DNA of 64,000 nt from Solanum dulcamara (GCF_947179165.1 NC_077238.1:37437793-37501792), one strand, 5' to 3'. Counted from the first letter of the stretch, positions 12,121-25,270 are shown. Numbers and translations are program-made. Notes: a model not told the origin generated them from the letters alone.

Positions 12121-15100
12121 CTCAAGAGTTCATCATCTTCCTCAATTTTGGCTAGGGCTTCTACAAGAACAAGTCTCCTTTCTCAAATTCAATTTCAATT
12201 TCAATCAAGATGTGTGTGGATTCATCCATGGTCCCTTCCACCCATGGATTCTAAGCTTCTTCTCAAATTATTTTCATGTTTTCCAATGGAAAAGTCCTAA
12301 TTTCAATGACTACGCATTGAGTTTTCTTACTCATGATGAAGTCTATGATATTTGATTAAATAACCTATCTAATTGATGTTATTTTTGTGAATTATCTATG
12401 GGTTGATATGAATAGCATGATCATACATGTTTTCAGTCCTATTCTCATAGTTTCCAATCAAATTGAATATGTATTCAAGTTTTACACTAATTTCAAGTAT
12501 GAACTATGATAATGGATTTCAATTACGATCCAACTATGAATTTTATGCAAATTATGGAAAAGGTGACTTAGGGCCCTATGTTGGTTACCAAGGAACCTAA
12601 TGATATGAATTATGCAAGTATGATATTATGATATTGAAAGGCTTATATACTGACATTACAAGTATGTTATGAAAATGAGATATCCTATGAATGTTAAACC
12701 TATGTACATGTTTCATGATATATGTTAAGTATGGTCAATATGCATGTATTCCGTGGGATTTAACTTAGCATCGAATAATGACTTGAGGTGGGGGCTTGAC
12801 CTACGGGTTCTTTATATGTTAGGGTAAAGGAAATCACATCATCTCTTCATCCATATAAAAGGTCCTCTTTTGGGACTATGAGGAGTCGCCCGAATAAATA
12901 ACACGATCCTATCTTATGCTAGCTATGTAGTTTATGGGGATTGAGTTGGCTAAACTCTTTCCAAAGTCGGTTCTTAATACAACTCCAAAAATACTTAATA
13001 GGATCATATATATCAAGTGACTGAAATACTCAAATTACATCTCATCTAGTCTTTTTGGACTTTTTCATCAATTCACATCATCCTTTCTCATCTCATCTCT
13101 TCTCTCAAAATATTGATAAATCTTATCTCATTAGTGCATTTGAAACATACACCAACTTCTCAAAATATGACATTTAAAATGTGTTAAGGCTCCATCAAAC
13201 TCAACATCATACTCAATTACATAATGAAAAAATTCTTCTTTTAACATCAATAAGGCATAAACTATTTAATGCAAACCTCAACTAGGGTTCAAGTAAAAGA
13301 AGACATGAATCCATAACATCAAAAATCAACTCATCAAGTATAGCATAATATGCATAGTAGAACTCAAGAAAAAGAAGTAAGTAGATGCATCAAGGATTCT
13401 CTTTTACTGGAAGGGAAACTCAAACTAATGAATAAAATTTGACCGTAGAAATATGTGGGGCATGAGGAAGAACTTAGTCTATCATTTGGTTAGCCTTAGA
13501 CATCTGGAATGAAGATTACCTAGTTAAAATTCGGAGACCTTGTTGAAAACCTTGACTCCTTTCTCTTCTTTTTCTCTCTAATTCTTTCTCCGAATAGTTC
13601 TTAGTGTTAATGAAAGGGAAAACCCCCTTGGGTATTGATAAGGTACTAATATTAGTTCCAAAATGGGTTGGGTTATGTTTGAGAAAGGTGGTAAAAGGCC
13701 AAACAAACCCTTATTAAATTTGACTTTGGGTCGTTTATGGGTGCATTCCTATAGACCATAGGAACTCTTACAGATCTTAGAAGGTCACTCATAGGCAGTA
13801 TGGTTCAAACTAAGGTATTATTAGAAATTTGGAAGTGGGTCTACAACCAAGTTCCTATGGGTCGTAGACCTATTGATAGGTCGTCTTGCTAACTCGTGGG
13901 AAGGGTTTTGAGGACCCTTCTGAAGGTAGAGTCTTGACCACTCGATTTTGACTAAGTGTCAAGGGGTCATAGGACTCTGTTGAATTTCCCTTTTGTCCTA
14001 GATAGTGGATCCACATATAGTGTATGTACATGACCTGCCTAGTGGGGTAGAGTCTATCTTGGCAACTAAATTCCCCTTTTTTCCATTGTACGAGTAGACA
14101 TAGGGATTCCATGTTATAGATCACATGGTCTTATTTTCAGTTATGGATCCTATCCTACATATGTATATTCTCTTATGTTCTTTTATGGTTTCAACTGTCC
14201 TTTAATGCTTGATCATTATGATTTTCTTGCAACTTTACTTATCCTCTTTAATATTTATGTTCTTTGCTCATTGCATCCTATGATTTATAATTCATTACAT
14301 GCCCACATACTTAGTATATTCAAATGTACTAATGCATATTATTGCCTACATTGTCTAATAATGTAGGGGTTGAGGATCATATTCACACACCTGGCTAGTT
14401 GAGTTCCACTCGGCGAAGTTTTGAGGAGTCCTCATCCTATCGAGGGAAAGTTATGACTTTGTTCTATCCAATAGACTTTTTACTTTGTTCATGTTTGAGG
14501 GTGAGCTAGGGACATGTCTTCTCTCCCGCACTTCTTTGTTAGTAAAGGCACTTTTTGGACATACCTTTATGGATTTTATGTAGTCAATTTTACAATCTCT
14601 CTCTATGATTAATGTTTAGATTATTTTCTTATGTTATGTTCGACTTAACTTTACCTTATTATGATTGATGATTTTCAAGAGTCTTGGTTGGAGCCCTTTG
14701 GGGTTTCAACAGCAGATGGTATTAGCAAAAAAATGTAGGCAACATGGAGACAAATGATGGACTAAAAACATTCTTCACAAGATGAGAGAAAGCATTAGAT
14801 GAAACTGACTTTGATCGCTAACGCACACAAAACAAATCTCATAACTTTTTTTGCAGGCAGAAGGAACGAGAAAACAAGAGAAATGAAGTGGAACAAGGGG
14901 AAGGGAGGATATACAGCAGGATGTTAAGCTCTGAAATTCTAAATGAAATTTTGGATTTGCTTGTTCTTAGTCATCCTGGGAAAGAAATATTGAAATAAGA
15001 AAGAGATTATTCACTTCCACTCCTAAGTATCCCCTCGGCTTTGGGTCCTAAAAAAGACACCCATCAGAGATTAAAGTTACACTGGATTTCAGGCTTGCGA

Positions 15101-15180
15101 TCAATCTTTCTTCTAGTGGGAGGGAGTTTTAAAGAGACTTGAATTTAGTTTAGGCAAGTCTCATTATTCACGTAATTCCC
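12121..15180. repeat. Mosaic of LTR fragments, left part of duplication copy A
   Basis: No coding sequence. The stretch joins several LTR pieces. 12,130-12,880 resembles the R/U5 part of a plus-strand LTR (for example the CCATGG-CCACCCATGG block near 12,230). 12,880-13,860 is a minus-strand piece related to the solo LTR at 16,969, sharing GAGTCGCCCGAA and TATGTAGTTTATGG. About 13,940-14,711 is the 3' part of a plus-strand LTR ending TTTCAACA, with a worn primer-binding site GATGGTATTAGCAA at 14,715-14,728 and a ~450-bp leader. The join to minus-strand pol sequence near 15,180 is not sharp to my reading. Confidence 0.5.
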
Positions 15181-15189
15181 CCATACATG

Positions 15190-16968
15190 ATTGATCACCC
15201 TTTTTTCGGATTTCGAATTGAGGGGAGTCAATTTCGAGTCCTTCTCTCAATTAAAAGGGAAATGTTACGAGTATGTCTTAGGTTGGTTCATGAAAACATC
15301 ACCAACCTCAAACCTCCCTTTGTGAAATCTACATTCCCACCCATAAAGTTCCTCAAACAGTTCCATATCAATGTAAGAGTGATAATTGTTGTTGTAAGAT
15401 AACTCACATAAGGGTAAAAAATAATCTGAATGGCCCCCAAAGTCAATCACACATTCTCTCAGCATGTTTTCTAACATCTTAAATATTCACTTTCGATGTC
15501 GAAATCTTAAGGAAGCTTGCCTAAAATATAGAAGTAAACTATGTACCTCTTTCCAAAATGATAGCAAGAAGCACCCAATGCAACCTAACTATTTCCTTGA
15601 TGTAGATCTTTGCCAACTGTTGGGAGTTATACTCCTTTAATCCACGATGACATAAATCAAATCATGCTTCCCCAAGGCATTGAGAAGACTCACTACGAAG
15701 TCCATGTCTATCATTTACCACTTCTACTTACGAATGGACATCCTCTTAAAAAAATTGTATTCCTTTGGTGCTCATTGTTCACTTGCTGACTGTTGTAATA
15801 GTGGGATACAAACTACTCTATGTCCTTCTTTATTCCAGGAAACCAATAAAGCCGCATCAAATATCAATATATTTTTGTTACACCTGGATGAAAATACCGC
15901 AAATCAGGGGATTCATCCAATACATTTTGGATCATGTCATTAACCCAAGGAACACAAATACATCCTTTGAAACTGAGTACTCCAAATGCATCAATAGTGG
16001 CTACTGTGCTTCTATAGTCACCACCTTGTTCCGAAGCTTGCTCAACAGTTCATCCTCAAACTATTTGGCCTTGATGTCCTCAAGAAATATGGGTCAATAC
16101 TTTCCAACATCCCATCCTTCACTGAAATGCCCAAATGCATGAGTGTGGATGCTAAAGTGTTAATCTCTATCACAAAGGGTTGCTTATACACCCCCAACAC
16201 AAACTGCCCATGCTAACAGTCTTCTAGGTCCATGTATCCATCACTACGTTGGCCTTACCCGAATTATATTGAATGGTCACATCATAATTTTTTAGCAACT
16301 CTATCAATCACCTTTGTCTTAGATTGAAATCCTTCTGAGTAACCAAATATAGAAAATTACGATAATCTATGATCAGTTCACAATTAACACTTTCAAGATA
16401 GTATCGCTAGATCTTAAAGGCAAACACTACTGCTGCCAACTCCAAATCATGTGTTGGGTAGTTCTTTTCATGAAGCTTCAATTTCCTTGAAGAATAATTG
16501 ATGAAATTCATGTCCTGCATCAACGCACCAACCAAAATCAAATGTGAATAATCATAATAAATAATAAAATCCTTACTTTCCATCGACATTGTCAGGATAT
16601 GAGTAGTGGTCAAGAGTTTGTTGAGATTTTAGAAGCTCTCCTAGCACTTGTCACACTATAGAAAGGGTCTCTTCTTTTGGGTCAATCTTGTCAAGTGGGT
16701 AGCAATACAAGAAAAGTTCATGAAAAATATTATATAATAATTAACAAGACCCAAAAATCTCCTAGCCTCTTTCATAGATCTAGGCGAGACCCAATTCTTC
16801 ACTACCTCAATTATTTGTAGACCACATGCCTTAAGAAGGCAACCAAATACATCAATAATTTGCAGTTTTAAAACATAGCATATATTTTTTGTTTTCTTAA
16901 GACATCCAGAACAAAACAAAGGTGATATGCATGCTCATCATTGCTCTTAGAGTAGATCAATATATCTT
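15190..16968 (-). pseudogene. Integrase, RNase H and reverse transcriptase C-terminus, Gypsy element of copy A
   Basis: On the minus strand: DILIYSKSNDEHAYH at about 16,925-16,968, RFLGLVNYYIIFF near 16,720-16,770, RNase H with [17 protein letters not shown] (16,407-16,460), the linker motif SGKANVVMDTW (about 16,230-16,265), and integrase C-terminal ENMLRECVIDFGG and YNNNYHSYIDMELFEELYGW (15,310-15,477). The catalytic core between about 15,500 and 15,800 is too worn to read with confidence. The reverse transcriptase stops at DILIYS because the solo LTR follows. Open frames on the opposite strand at 15,680-16,142 are shadows of this. Confidence 0.78.
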
Positions 16969-19312
16969 TGTAACACCCTGAGCATGTCTAACTTAGATCA
17001 ATCCCAAAGAGTCTAGATAAAGTGAGGAGAATGCACTGAATAATGTGCCATGAGTTCCAGCTATGACTCATAGATGGTTCTACGAGTCATAGAGTGGACT
17101 CATAGACCCCACCTACAATTTTGAAATTGTAGTTTTTAGGACATTTCCTACTAATGTCTTATACATCCCATAAGAGTTTCGACGGACTTTAGGAGATGTC
17201 TGTAGAAGAGGTCCCCATGTTTAGTTTGAGAAACCATTCCCACGAGCCATTGTATGAATCTTCTACACATCTACGACCTAAAGGGGTAGCTTGTATACAA
17301 AATATCATAATCCAGTAACTACTACAATGTGTATCAAGTCCCACGACTAGGTCCTATGACCCGTATGAGGTTCTACGGGCTGTAGAAGGGTCTGTAGACC
17401 ATAAGCCCCAAGTTTCTTAGTATAATCCTGTGAGGATTTTGTGCAACCCATCTTAGGGTCTATGTTCCATCGAAGGACTCATAGACCCTAACTTGTAAAG
17501 TTCGAGAGAGTTTGATTTTGAGCACAAGGTTTCTATGAGGGGACTTCTTTGGACCGTAGAAAGTTCTATGGTCCATAAAAAGAACCATAGATGGCCCTGA
17601 GTTATTTTTAATAAGGGGTAAGATAATATTTTCCCACCCTTCCCAATGACATTTTGGGACCAAAATAAGCCCCATATTAGTAACCGATAATGCTTTTCTC
17701 TTATTAACACTTAGAATATTTTGAGACCAATAATAAGAGAGGAGAAAATCGAAGGTTCAAACATGGGTATTGAGTTCATCGATTTTCACCAAGATCATCG
17801 ATCATCCAGCTATGTAAGGCTATTCATAGAGTTGTCCTGAGTTTGTGGATGCACCCAACATCTCAATTCCGTAATTAAAAAATTTAATCTTGAGTATTAA
17901 TCCAAGTATAATGAGTTTTTTGAGCTAGCTATGCAATCTCTTATTGAGTTCTATATATATATATTTAATTGTACTGTGATGATTCCCATTATTTGAGTTT
18001 TTGAATTTTTATTCAAGTTTACATTCACATGAACCCTAATGGAGTACATATAACGCTTCTTATTATGCATTGTTTGAGTTGAAAAATTGACACCTTTTCA
18101 TGTATTAAATTGAGAAAGGAGTTTCTAATATGTTATATCACTTGAATATTGAGATCTTTTACTACTTACTTTGAGCATGATCCTTATCGAGTCTAATGAA
18201 TAGAGTTTTATGCATATATTTTGAGACTGATATTGACAAATCAAGAGCTACTTTTTATGCATTTAATGAGTTGAGAATATCACTATTTTGAAGAGAATGT
18301 AATGAGGTTGAGAAAAACTGAGTTAAACTTAGTAATTAACAATGAGACTAAATGATTTTTATTTTAAATACTTATACTCACTTGAGTACATGAGCTTATA
18401 TAAAACATGTTTGAGCTAGTATTGAGCACGGATCGGAAAAGAGTTTAGAACAACTCAAAAACCATAAACTACATAGACAATGTAGGATAAGATTGTGCCG
18501 TTGGTTCGGGCGACTCCTCACTACAGTCTCTAGTATGGACTTCTATTGGATCTATAAGATGAGTTTGTGTCCATTACCTTGATAAGATATTGGACAACTA
18601 TGGAAATGACAACAGTCTGTGGTATCATCACAAGGCTCATAATTATGGTTGTCGGTTAGACAAACTCCTCAAAGATTAAACACACTATTTTCATAATGAG
18701 TTGCTTTGACTTACTTATGTATCGTAGATAATTGCCTTATTTCATACTTCCATGCCTTATTTTAAGTTGAGATATTTTTGTATCTATTTCTTTGAGTATT
18801 TCTAAGTATGTTTCCTTTCAGCCATTTTACATAATGTACATTTCATGTACCGACGTCTTTCCACACTACATCATTTCAAGAAGCAGATATTAGTGATAGA
18901 GATCCTCAACAGATGCATCATTGGAGATTACTATTCTTCTAGCTTTGGTGAGACCTCTTTGCATTCAAAAGAATAATTTAGTTCATTCAGTGTTATTTAA
19001 TAGTCTTTTGAGGTAGTAGTAGGTCTGTCTCGGTGCCTATCTAGAGTCATTAGAGGCTTCAAAGATATAGAAAGAGTTTGGAGTTTATTTTAATTTTCAG
19101 AGATATGTTTTACAAAGACTTTATCTATTTAGAGATTTATTTTTGAGATGTTATACTTGTAAAGTATTTTAAATGCTCCCCTTCATAATACTATTTCTGT
19201 TGAGTTGAGTCTTCAGTTGATTGAGTTGTTATCCATGCAAGGGTTTGCTTGAGAAACAACAATGGTTTCTGAGTATCGGCAATGCCTAGGGGGTAGAATC
19301 GAGGTGTGAACA
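16969..19312 (+). mobile_element. Solo LTR nested in reverse transcriptase, copy A
   Basis: A ~2.34-kb LTR starts with TGTAACACCCTG at 16,969 and ends near GTGTGAACA at 19,312. It carries no internal coding region. Minus-strand host codons for LID (after 19,312) and DILIYS (before 16,969) resume on either side, so it was inserted in the catalytic FIDDILIYS block. No exact 5-bp target duplication survives; a worn ATGAT-like pair is possible. A TA-rich TATATATATATA lies near 17,952. ATGACTCAT (17,063-17,071) and related short inverted repeats lie near its start. Confidence 0.8.
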
Positions 19313-20500
19313 TTATCTATTAATACGATCCGAAATTAGTCAATAAATGACTTGAAGACTCCATTTATCAAGCTCATAAAAGACATAGGCACATCGGTCA
19401 ACCAAAACGACATTACGAAGAACTAATTATACCCATATTTTGTTTTGAAGGTCATTTTAGGTATATCCTTTGTCCAAATCTTTAACTGATGGTATTGTGA
19501 CCTCAAGTAAATCTTACAGAATATTGAAGCATCCTACAATGGGTCAAGGAAATCATTTATGAGAGGATATTGGTACTTTTTTTGGATTGTGACCTTATTC
19601 AACTACCTAAAGAAGAAGCACTAGGATAAATGAATCCTATATAAATAAGTTCCTAAAGCTGATTCTTGTGTTTCCTCAACATTGAAGGAGTCATGCGATA
19701 GAAAGAAATTGAACTTGGGAAAGTGCCCAACTCTAAATTAGTGCAGAAGTCCATATCCCAATATAAATACATACCAAACAGATCTATAGAAAATATCTCC
19801 TATAATTCTCAAACCATAGGGATTGACTCAATGGAAGGGGACTCGCCACTAACATCCCAAAAATGAGCCAAATAGGGTAAACAATCCTTTACCACTAGCC
19901 TTCTAGCCTAAATAAAGTATGATATTTGTTGGCTTAGGCTTGTACATCCTTTCCCAGTCTATTATATCCCTACCCATGATCTTAAGAGTTACTGTTTTAG
20001 AGTTAAAATTTAGCACAACATAATAAGGGGACATCAAAGTTATACGCAATATCACATAAAAATCTAGCATATCTAGTATGACCATATCTACCCAAGTCTG
20101 AAGACCTACAAACATGAAGAACAAAAACAATATAGATAAGTCACTACCATATACTTTTGAACTGGGTAGAAATATGAATAGGGGAAGCAAGGATATCACA
20201 TATCATGTCATGACTAAAAGAAAATTTAATAGATCTGTAGGAATAGGTAGAAACTGGATTAAGGAAAACAGTAGTCATCAAGTCATAGACACGAATAGTA
20301 CCTATTATAATTTTGTCAAATGCCTAAGCCTCAGATCTGCTCGAGAAGGCATAACACTATACTAAATCATAATTATGAAAAACTGTTCTACATGGCTGTG
20401 TTGCTTCTCTCCCAGCATTACCTTTTCCTTGGCCTCTATGGCCTTCTCGATTACCACCTCGCCCACTCTATGGGCCAACAACTATTAGGATCATCACAAT
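19313..20500 (-). pseudogene. Gag end, protease and reverse transcriptase N-half, Gypsy element of copy A
   Basis: Minus-strand reading gives a Gag-tail fragment (about 20,380-20,500, glycine- and arginine-rich), then a protease remnant with LDMLDFYVILRITLMSPYYV (19,990-20,060; related proteases read DFDVILGMDWLSPYYA), then reverse transcriptase with a VMSFWLTDVPMSFMSLINGV block ending at LID next to the solo LTR. A 61-bp block present in copy B (27,908-27,968) is absent at about 19,608, removing the LKKNDGSVRMYIDY-like segment. The protease catalytic loop is not clearly visible. Confidence 0.7.
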
Positions 20501-20504
20501 ATTA

Positions 20505-20699
20505 GTTTTCTTACTCATGATGAAGTCTATGATATTTGATTAAATAACCTATCTAATTGATGTTATTTTCGTGCATTGTCTATGGGTTGATATGAATATT
20601 AATTTTCTTACTCATGATGAAGTCTGTGATATTTGACTAAATAACCTATCTAATTGATGTTATTTTCGTGAATTGTCTATGGGTTAATATGAATAGCAT
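20505..20699 (+). repeat. 97-bp tandem repeat at the duplication junction
   Basis: TTTTCTTACTCATGATGAAG occurs at about 20,506 and again, with small changes, at 20,603. The two units are about 97 bp long and differ at several sites. Copy A has this sequence only once (from 12,322). The extra unit lies exactly where copy A ends and copy B begins. Confidence 0.85.
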
Positions 20700-23480
20700 G
20701 ATCATGCATGTTTTTAGTCCTATCCTCATGGTTTCTAATTAAATTGACTATGTATTCAAGTTTTATCCTAATTTCAAGTATGAATTATGATAATGGATTT
20801 CAATTATGATCCAACTATGAATTTCATGCAAGTTATGGAAAAGGTGACTTAGGGCCCTATGTTGGCTACCAAGGAACCTAATGATATGAATTATGCAAGT
20901 ACGATATTGTGATGTTTAAAGGCTTATATACTGACATTAAAAGTATGTTATGAAAATGAGATATCCTATGAATGTTAAACCTATGTACACGTTTCATGAT
21001 AAATGTTAAGTATGGTCAATATATATGTATTCCGTGGGATTTGACTTAGCACCGAATGATGACTTGAGGTGGGGGATTGACCTATGGGTTCTTTATATGT
21101 TAGGGTAAGGGACGTCACATCATCTCTTGATCCATATAAAAGGTCTTCTTTTGGCACTATGAGGAGTCGCCCGAATAAATGACACGATCCTATCCTATGC
21201 TAGCTATGTAGTTTATGGGGATTGAGTTGGCTTAACTCTTTCCAAAGTCGGTTCTTAATACAACTCCAAAAATACTTAATATGATCATATACATCAAGTG
21301 ACTGAAATACTCAAATTACATCTCATCTAGTCTCGTTGGACTATTTCATCAATTCACATCATCTTTTCTCATCTCATCTCTTCTCTCAAAATATTGATAA
21401 GATCTCATCTCAGTAGTGCATTTGAAACATATACCAACTTCTCAAAATATGACATTTAAAATGTGTTAAGGCTCCATCAAACTCATCATACTCAATTACA
21501 TAATGAAAAAAATCCTTCTTTTAACATCAATAAGCATAAACTATTTAATGCAAACCTCAACTAGGGTTCAAGTAAAAGAAGACATGAATCCATAACATAA
21601 AAAATCAACTAATCAAGTATAGCATAATATGCATAGTGGAACTCAAGAAAAAGAAGTAAGTAGATGCATCAAGGATTCTCTTTTATTGGAAGGGAAACTC
21701 AAACTAATGAATACAATTTGACCGTAGAAACATGTGGGGCATGAGGAAGAACTTAGTCTATCATTTGGTTAGCCTTAGACATCTTGAATGACGATTATCT
21801 AGTCAAAATTCAGAGACTTTGTTGGAAACCTTGACTCTTTTCTCTTCTTCTTCTCTCTAATTCTTGCTCTGAATAGTTCTTAGTGTTAATGAAAGGGAAA
21901 ACCCCCTTGGGTATTGATAAGGAAATAATATTAGTTCCAAAATAGGTTGGGTTATGTTTGAAAAATGTGGTAAAAAACCAAACAAACCCTCATTAAATTT
22001 GACTTAGGGGACCATAGGAACTATTATAGATCTTAGAAAGTCACTCATAGGCAGTATGGTTCAAACTAAGGTGTTATTAGAAATTTGGAAGTGGGTCTAC
22101 GACCAAGTTCCTATGGGTTGTATACCTATTGACAGGCCGTCCTGCTAACTCGTAGGAAGAGTTTTGAGGTCCCTTCTGAAGGTGGAGTCTTAACGACTCG
22201 ATTTTGACTAAGTGTCAAGGGGTCATAGGACTCTGTAGGATTTCCCTTTTGTCCTAGATAGTGGATCCACATATAGTGTACGTACATGATCCGCCTAGTG
22301 GGGTAGAGTCTACATTGGCAACTAGATTCCCCTTTTTCCATTGTATGAGTAGACACCGGGATTCCATGTTATAGATCGCATGATCTTATTTTCGGTTATG
22401 GATTCTATCCCACATATGTATATTCTCTTATGTTCTTTTATGGTTTCAACTGTCTTTTAAATGCTTGATCATTATGATTTTCTTGCAACTTTACTTATCC
22501 TCTTTAATATTTATGTTCTTTGATCATTGCATCCTATGATTTACAATTCATCACACGCCCACATACTTAGTACATTCAAATGTACTAATGCATATTGTTT
22601 CCTACATTGTCTAATAATGTAGGGGTTGAGGTTCACATTCACACACCTGGCTAGTTGAGTTCCATTCGGCGAAGTTTTGAGGAATCCTCATCCTATCGAG
22701 GGAAAGTTATGACTTTGTTCTATCCAATATTCTTTTTACTTTGTTCATGTTTGAGGGTTAGCTAGGGACATGTCTTATCCCTCGCACTTCTTTGTTAGTA
22801 AAGGAAATTTTTGGACATACCTTTATGGATTCTATGTAGTCAATTTTATAATCTCTCTCTATGATTAATGTTTAGATTGTTTTCTTATGTTATGTTCCAC
22901 TTTAATTTACCCTATGTATGATTAATGATTTTTCAAGAGTCTCTGTTGGATCCCTTTTGGGATTCGACCACAGATGGTATTAGCAAAAAAAATATAGGCA
23001 AAATGGAGACAAAGGATTTACTAAAAACATTCTTCGCAAGATGAGAGCAAGCATTAGATGAAATTGACTTTGATCACTAACGCACACAAAACAAATCTCA
23101 TAACTTTTTTTGCAGGTAGAAAGAAAGAGAAAACAAGGGAAACGAAGTGGAGCGAGGGGGAGGGAGGATATACAACAGGATATTGAGGTCTGAAATTTGA
23201 AGCAAAATTTTAGATTGCCTATTCTTAGTCATCATGGGAAAGAAATATAGAAATAAGAAAGAGATTATTCACGTCCACTTCCAAGTATTCCCCCGGCTTC
23301 AGGTCCTAAAAAAGACAACGATCAGAGATGAAAGGTACACTGGAGTTCAGGCTTGCAATCAATCTTTCTTCTGGTGGGAGGGAGTCTTAAAGAACCTTGA
23401 CTTTAGGTTAGGATGGTCTCATTATTCATGCAATTCCCCCATAAATCGATTGATCACCTTTCTTTCGGATATTGAATCGA
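20700..23480. repeat. Mosaic of LTR fragments, left part of copy B
   Basis: This is the counterpart of 12,420-15,180, with no coding sequence. It contains the minus-strand LTR piece (GAGTCGCCCGAA near 21,165), the CCTATGGGTTGTATACC-type block near 22,110, and a plus-strand LTR 3' end near 22,970. The worn primer-binding site CAGATGGTATTAGC lies at 22,971-22,984. Short indels separate it from copy A throughout. Confidence 0.5.
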
Positions 23481-25270
23481 GGGGAGTCAATTTTGAGTCC
23501 TTCTCTCAATTAAAAGGGAAATGTTACGAGTATGTCTTAGGTTGGGTCATGAAAACATCACCAACCTCAAACCTCCCTTTGTGAAATCTACATTCCCACC
23601 CATAAAGTTCCTCAAACAGTTCCATATCAATGTAAGAGTGATAATTGTTGTTGTAAGATAACTCCCACAAAGGTAAAAAATGATCTGAATGGCCCCCAAA
23701 GTAAATCACACATTCTCTCAGCATGTTTCTGAATGGCCCCCAAAGTCAATCACACATTCTCTCAGTATGTTTTCTAACATCTTAAATATTCACTTTCTCT
23801 GTCGAAATCTTCATGAAGCTTGCCTAAATCTAGAAGTAAATTGCGTACCTCTTTCCAAAATGATAGCGAGAGGGACGCAATGCAACCTCACTATTTCCTT
23901 GATATAGATCTTTGCCAACTGTTGGGAGTTATAGTCCTTTAATCCATGATGACACAAATCAAATCATGCTTCCCCAAGGTGTTGCGGAGACTCACTACGA
24001 AGTCCATGTCTATCCTATACAACTTCTACTTAGGAATGGACATCCTCTTAAAAATATTGTATTCCTTTGGTGATCATTGTTCACTTGATGACTGTTGTGA
24101 TAGAGGGATACAAACTCCTCTATGTCCTTCTTTATTCCAGGAAACCAATAAAGCCGCATCAAATATCAATATATTTTTGTTACACCTGGATGAAAATACC
24201 GCAAATCAGGGGATTCATCCAATACATTTTGGATCATGTCATTAACCCAAGGAACACAAATACATCCTTTGAAACTGAGTACTCCAAATGCATCAATAGT
24301 GGCTACTGTGCTTCTATAGTCACCACCTTGTTCCGAAGCTTGCTCAACAGTTCATCCTCAAACTATTTGGCCTTGATGTCCTCAAGAAATATGGGTCAAT
24401 ACTTTCCAACATCCCATCCTTCACTGAAATGCCCAAATGCATGAGTGTGGATGCTAAAGTGTTAATCTCTATCACAAAGGGTTGCTTATACACCCCCAAC
24501 ACAAACTGCCCATGCTAACAGTCTTCTAGGTCCATGTATCCATCACTACGTTGGCCTTACCCGAATTATATTGAATGGTCACATCATAATTTTTTAGCAA
24601 CTCTATCAATCACCTTTGTCTTAGATTGAAATCCTTCTGAGTAACCAAATATAGAAAATTACGATAATCTATGATCAGTTCACAATTAACACTTTCAAGA
24701 TAGTATCGCTAGATCTTAAAGGCAAACACTACTGCTGCCAACTCCAAATCATGTGTTGGGTAGTTCTTTTCATGAAGCTTCAATTTCCTTGAAGAATAAT
24801 TGATGAAATTCATGTCCTGCATCAACGCACCAACCAAAATCAAATGTGAATAATCATAATAAATAATAAAATCCTTACTTTCCATCGACATTGTCAGGAT
24901 ATGAGTAGTGGTCAAGAGTTTGTTGAGATTTTAGAAGCTCTCCTAGCACTTGTCACACTATAGAAAGGGTCTCTTCTTTTGGGTCAATCTTGTCAAGTGG
25001 GTAGCAATACAAGAAAAGTTCATGAAAAATATTATATAATAATTAACAAGACCCAAAAATCTCCTAGCCTCTTTCATAGATCTAGGCGAGACCCAATTCT
25101 TCACTACCTCAATTATTTGTAGACCACATGCCTTAAGAAGGCAACCAAATACATCAATAATTTGCAGTTTTAAAACATAGCATATATTTTTTGTTTTCTT
25201 AAGACATCCAGAACAAAACAAAGGTGATATGCATGCTCATCATTGCTCTTAGAGTAGATCAATATATCTT
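23481..25270 (-). pseudogene. Integrase, RNase H and reverse transcriptase C-terminus, Gypsy element of copy B
   Basis: This is the counterpart of 15,190-16,968. On the minus strand LRECVIYFGGHSDHFLPLWE and EELYGWECRFHKGRFEVGD lie at 23,524-23,724, RNase [19 protein letters not shown] at 24,709-24,765, and DILIYSKSNDEHAYH next to 25,270. From about 24,118 the nucleotides match copy A exactly. A 44-bp tandem duplication within the integrase (23,685-23,728 and 23,729-23,772) shifts the frame and is absent from copy A. Confidence 0.77.

Larger units (their letters stand above)
12321..20500 (+). repeat. Tandem segmental duplication, copy A
   Basis: From TTTTCTTACTCATGATGAAG at about 12,322 onward, the sequence recurs about 8.28-8.36 kb later, in the same order and orientation. 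The repeat includes the LTR mosaic, the minus-strand Gypsy remnant and the solo LTR nested in its reverse transcriptase. Since the nested insertion sits at the same point in both copies, it predates the duplication. Stretches I compared by eye differ by about 7-10%, but 15,816-17,593 is identical to 24,118-25,895. Copy A ends inside gag near 20,500. Confidence 0.88.

Noticed and set aside
12095..12355. An 86-codon plus-strand gene
   Set aside because: Only the first ten codons are Gag (MNPPEFDGSS); the rest is LTR-derived sequence read by chance.
15680..16142. Plus-strand open frames, repeated with the same protein at 24,067-24,444
   Set aside because: Identity between the copies comes from the identical DNA tract. 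The opposite strand encodes the RNase H-integrase linker, so these are shadow frames.
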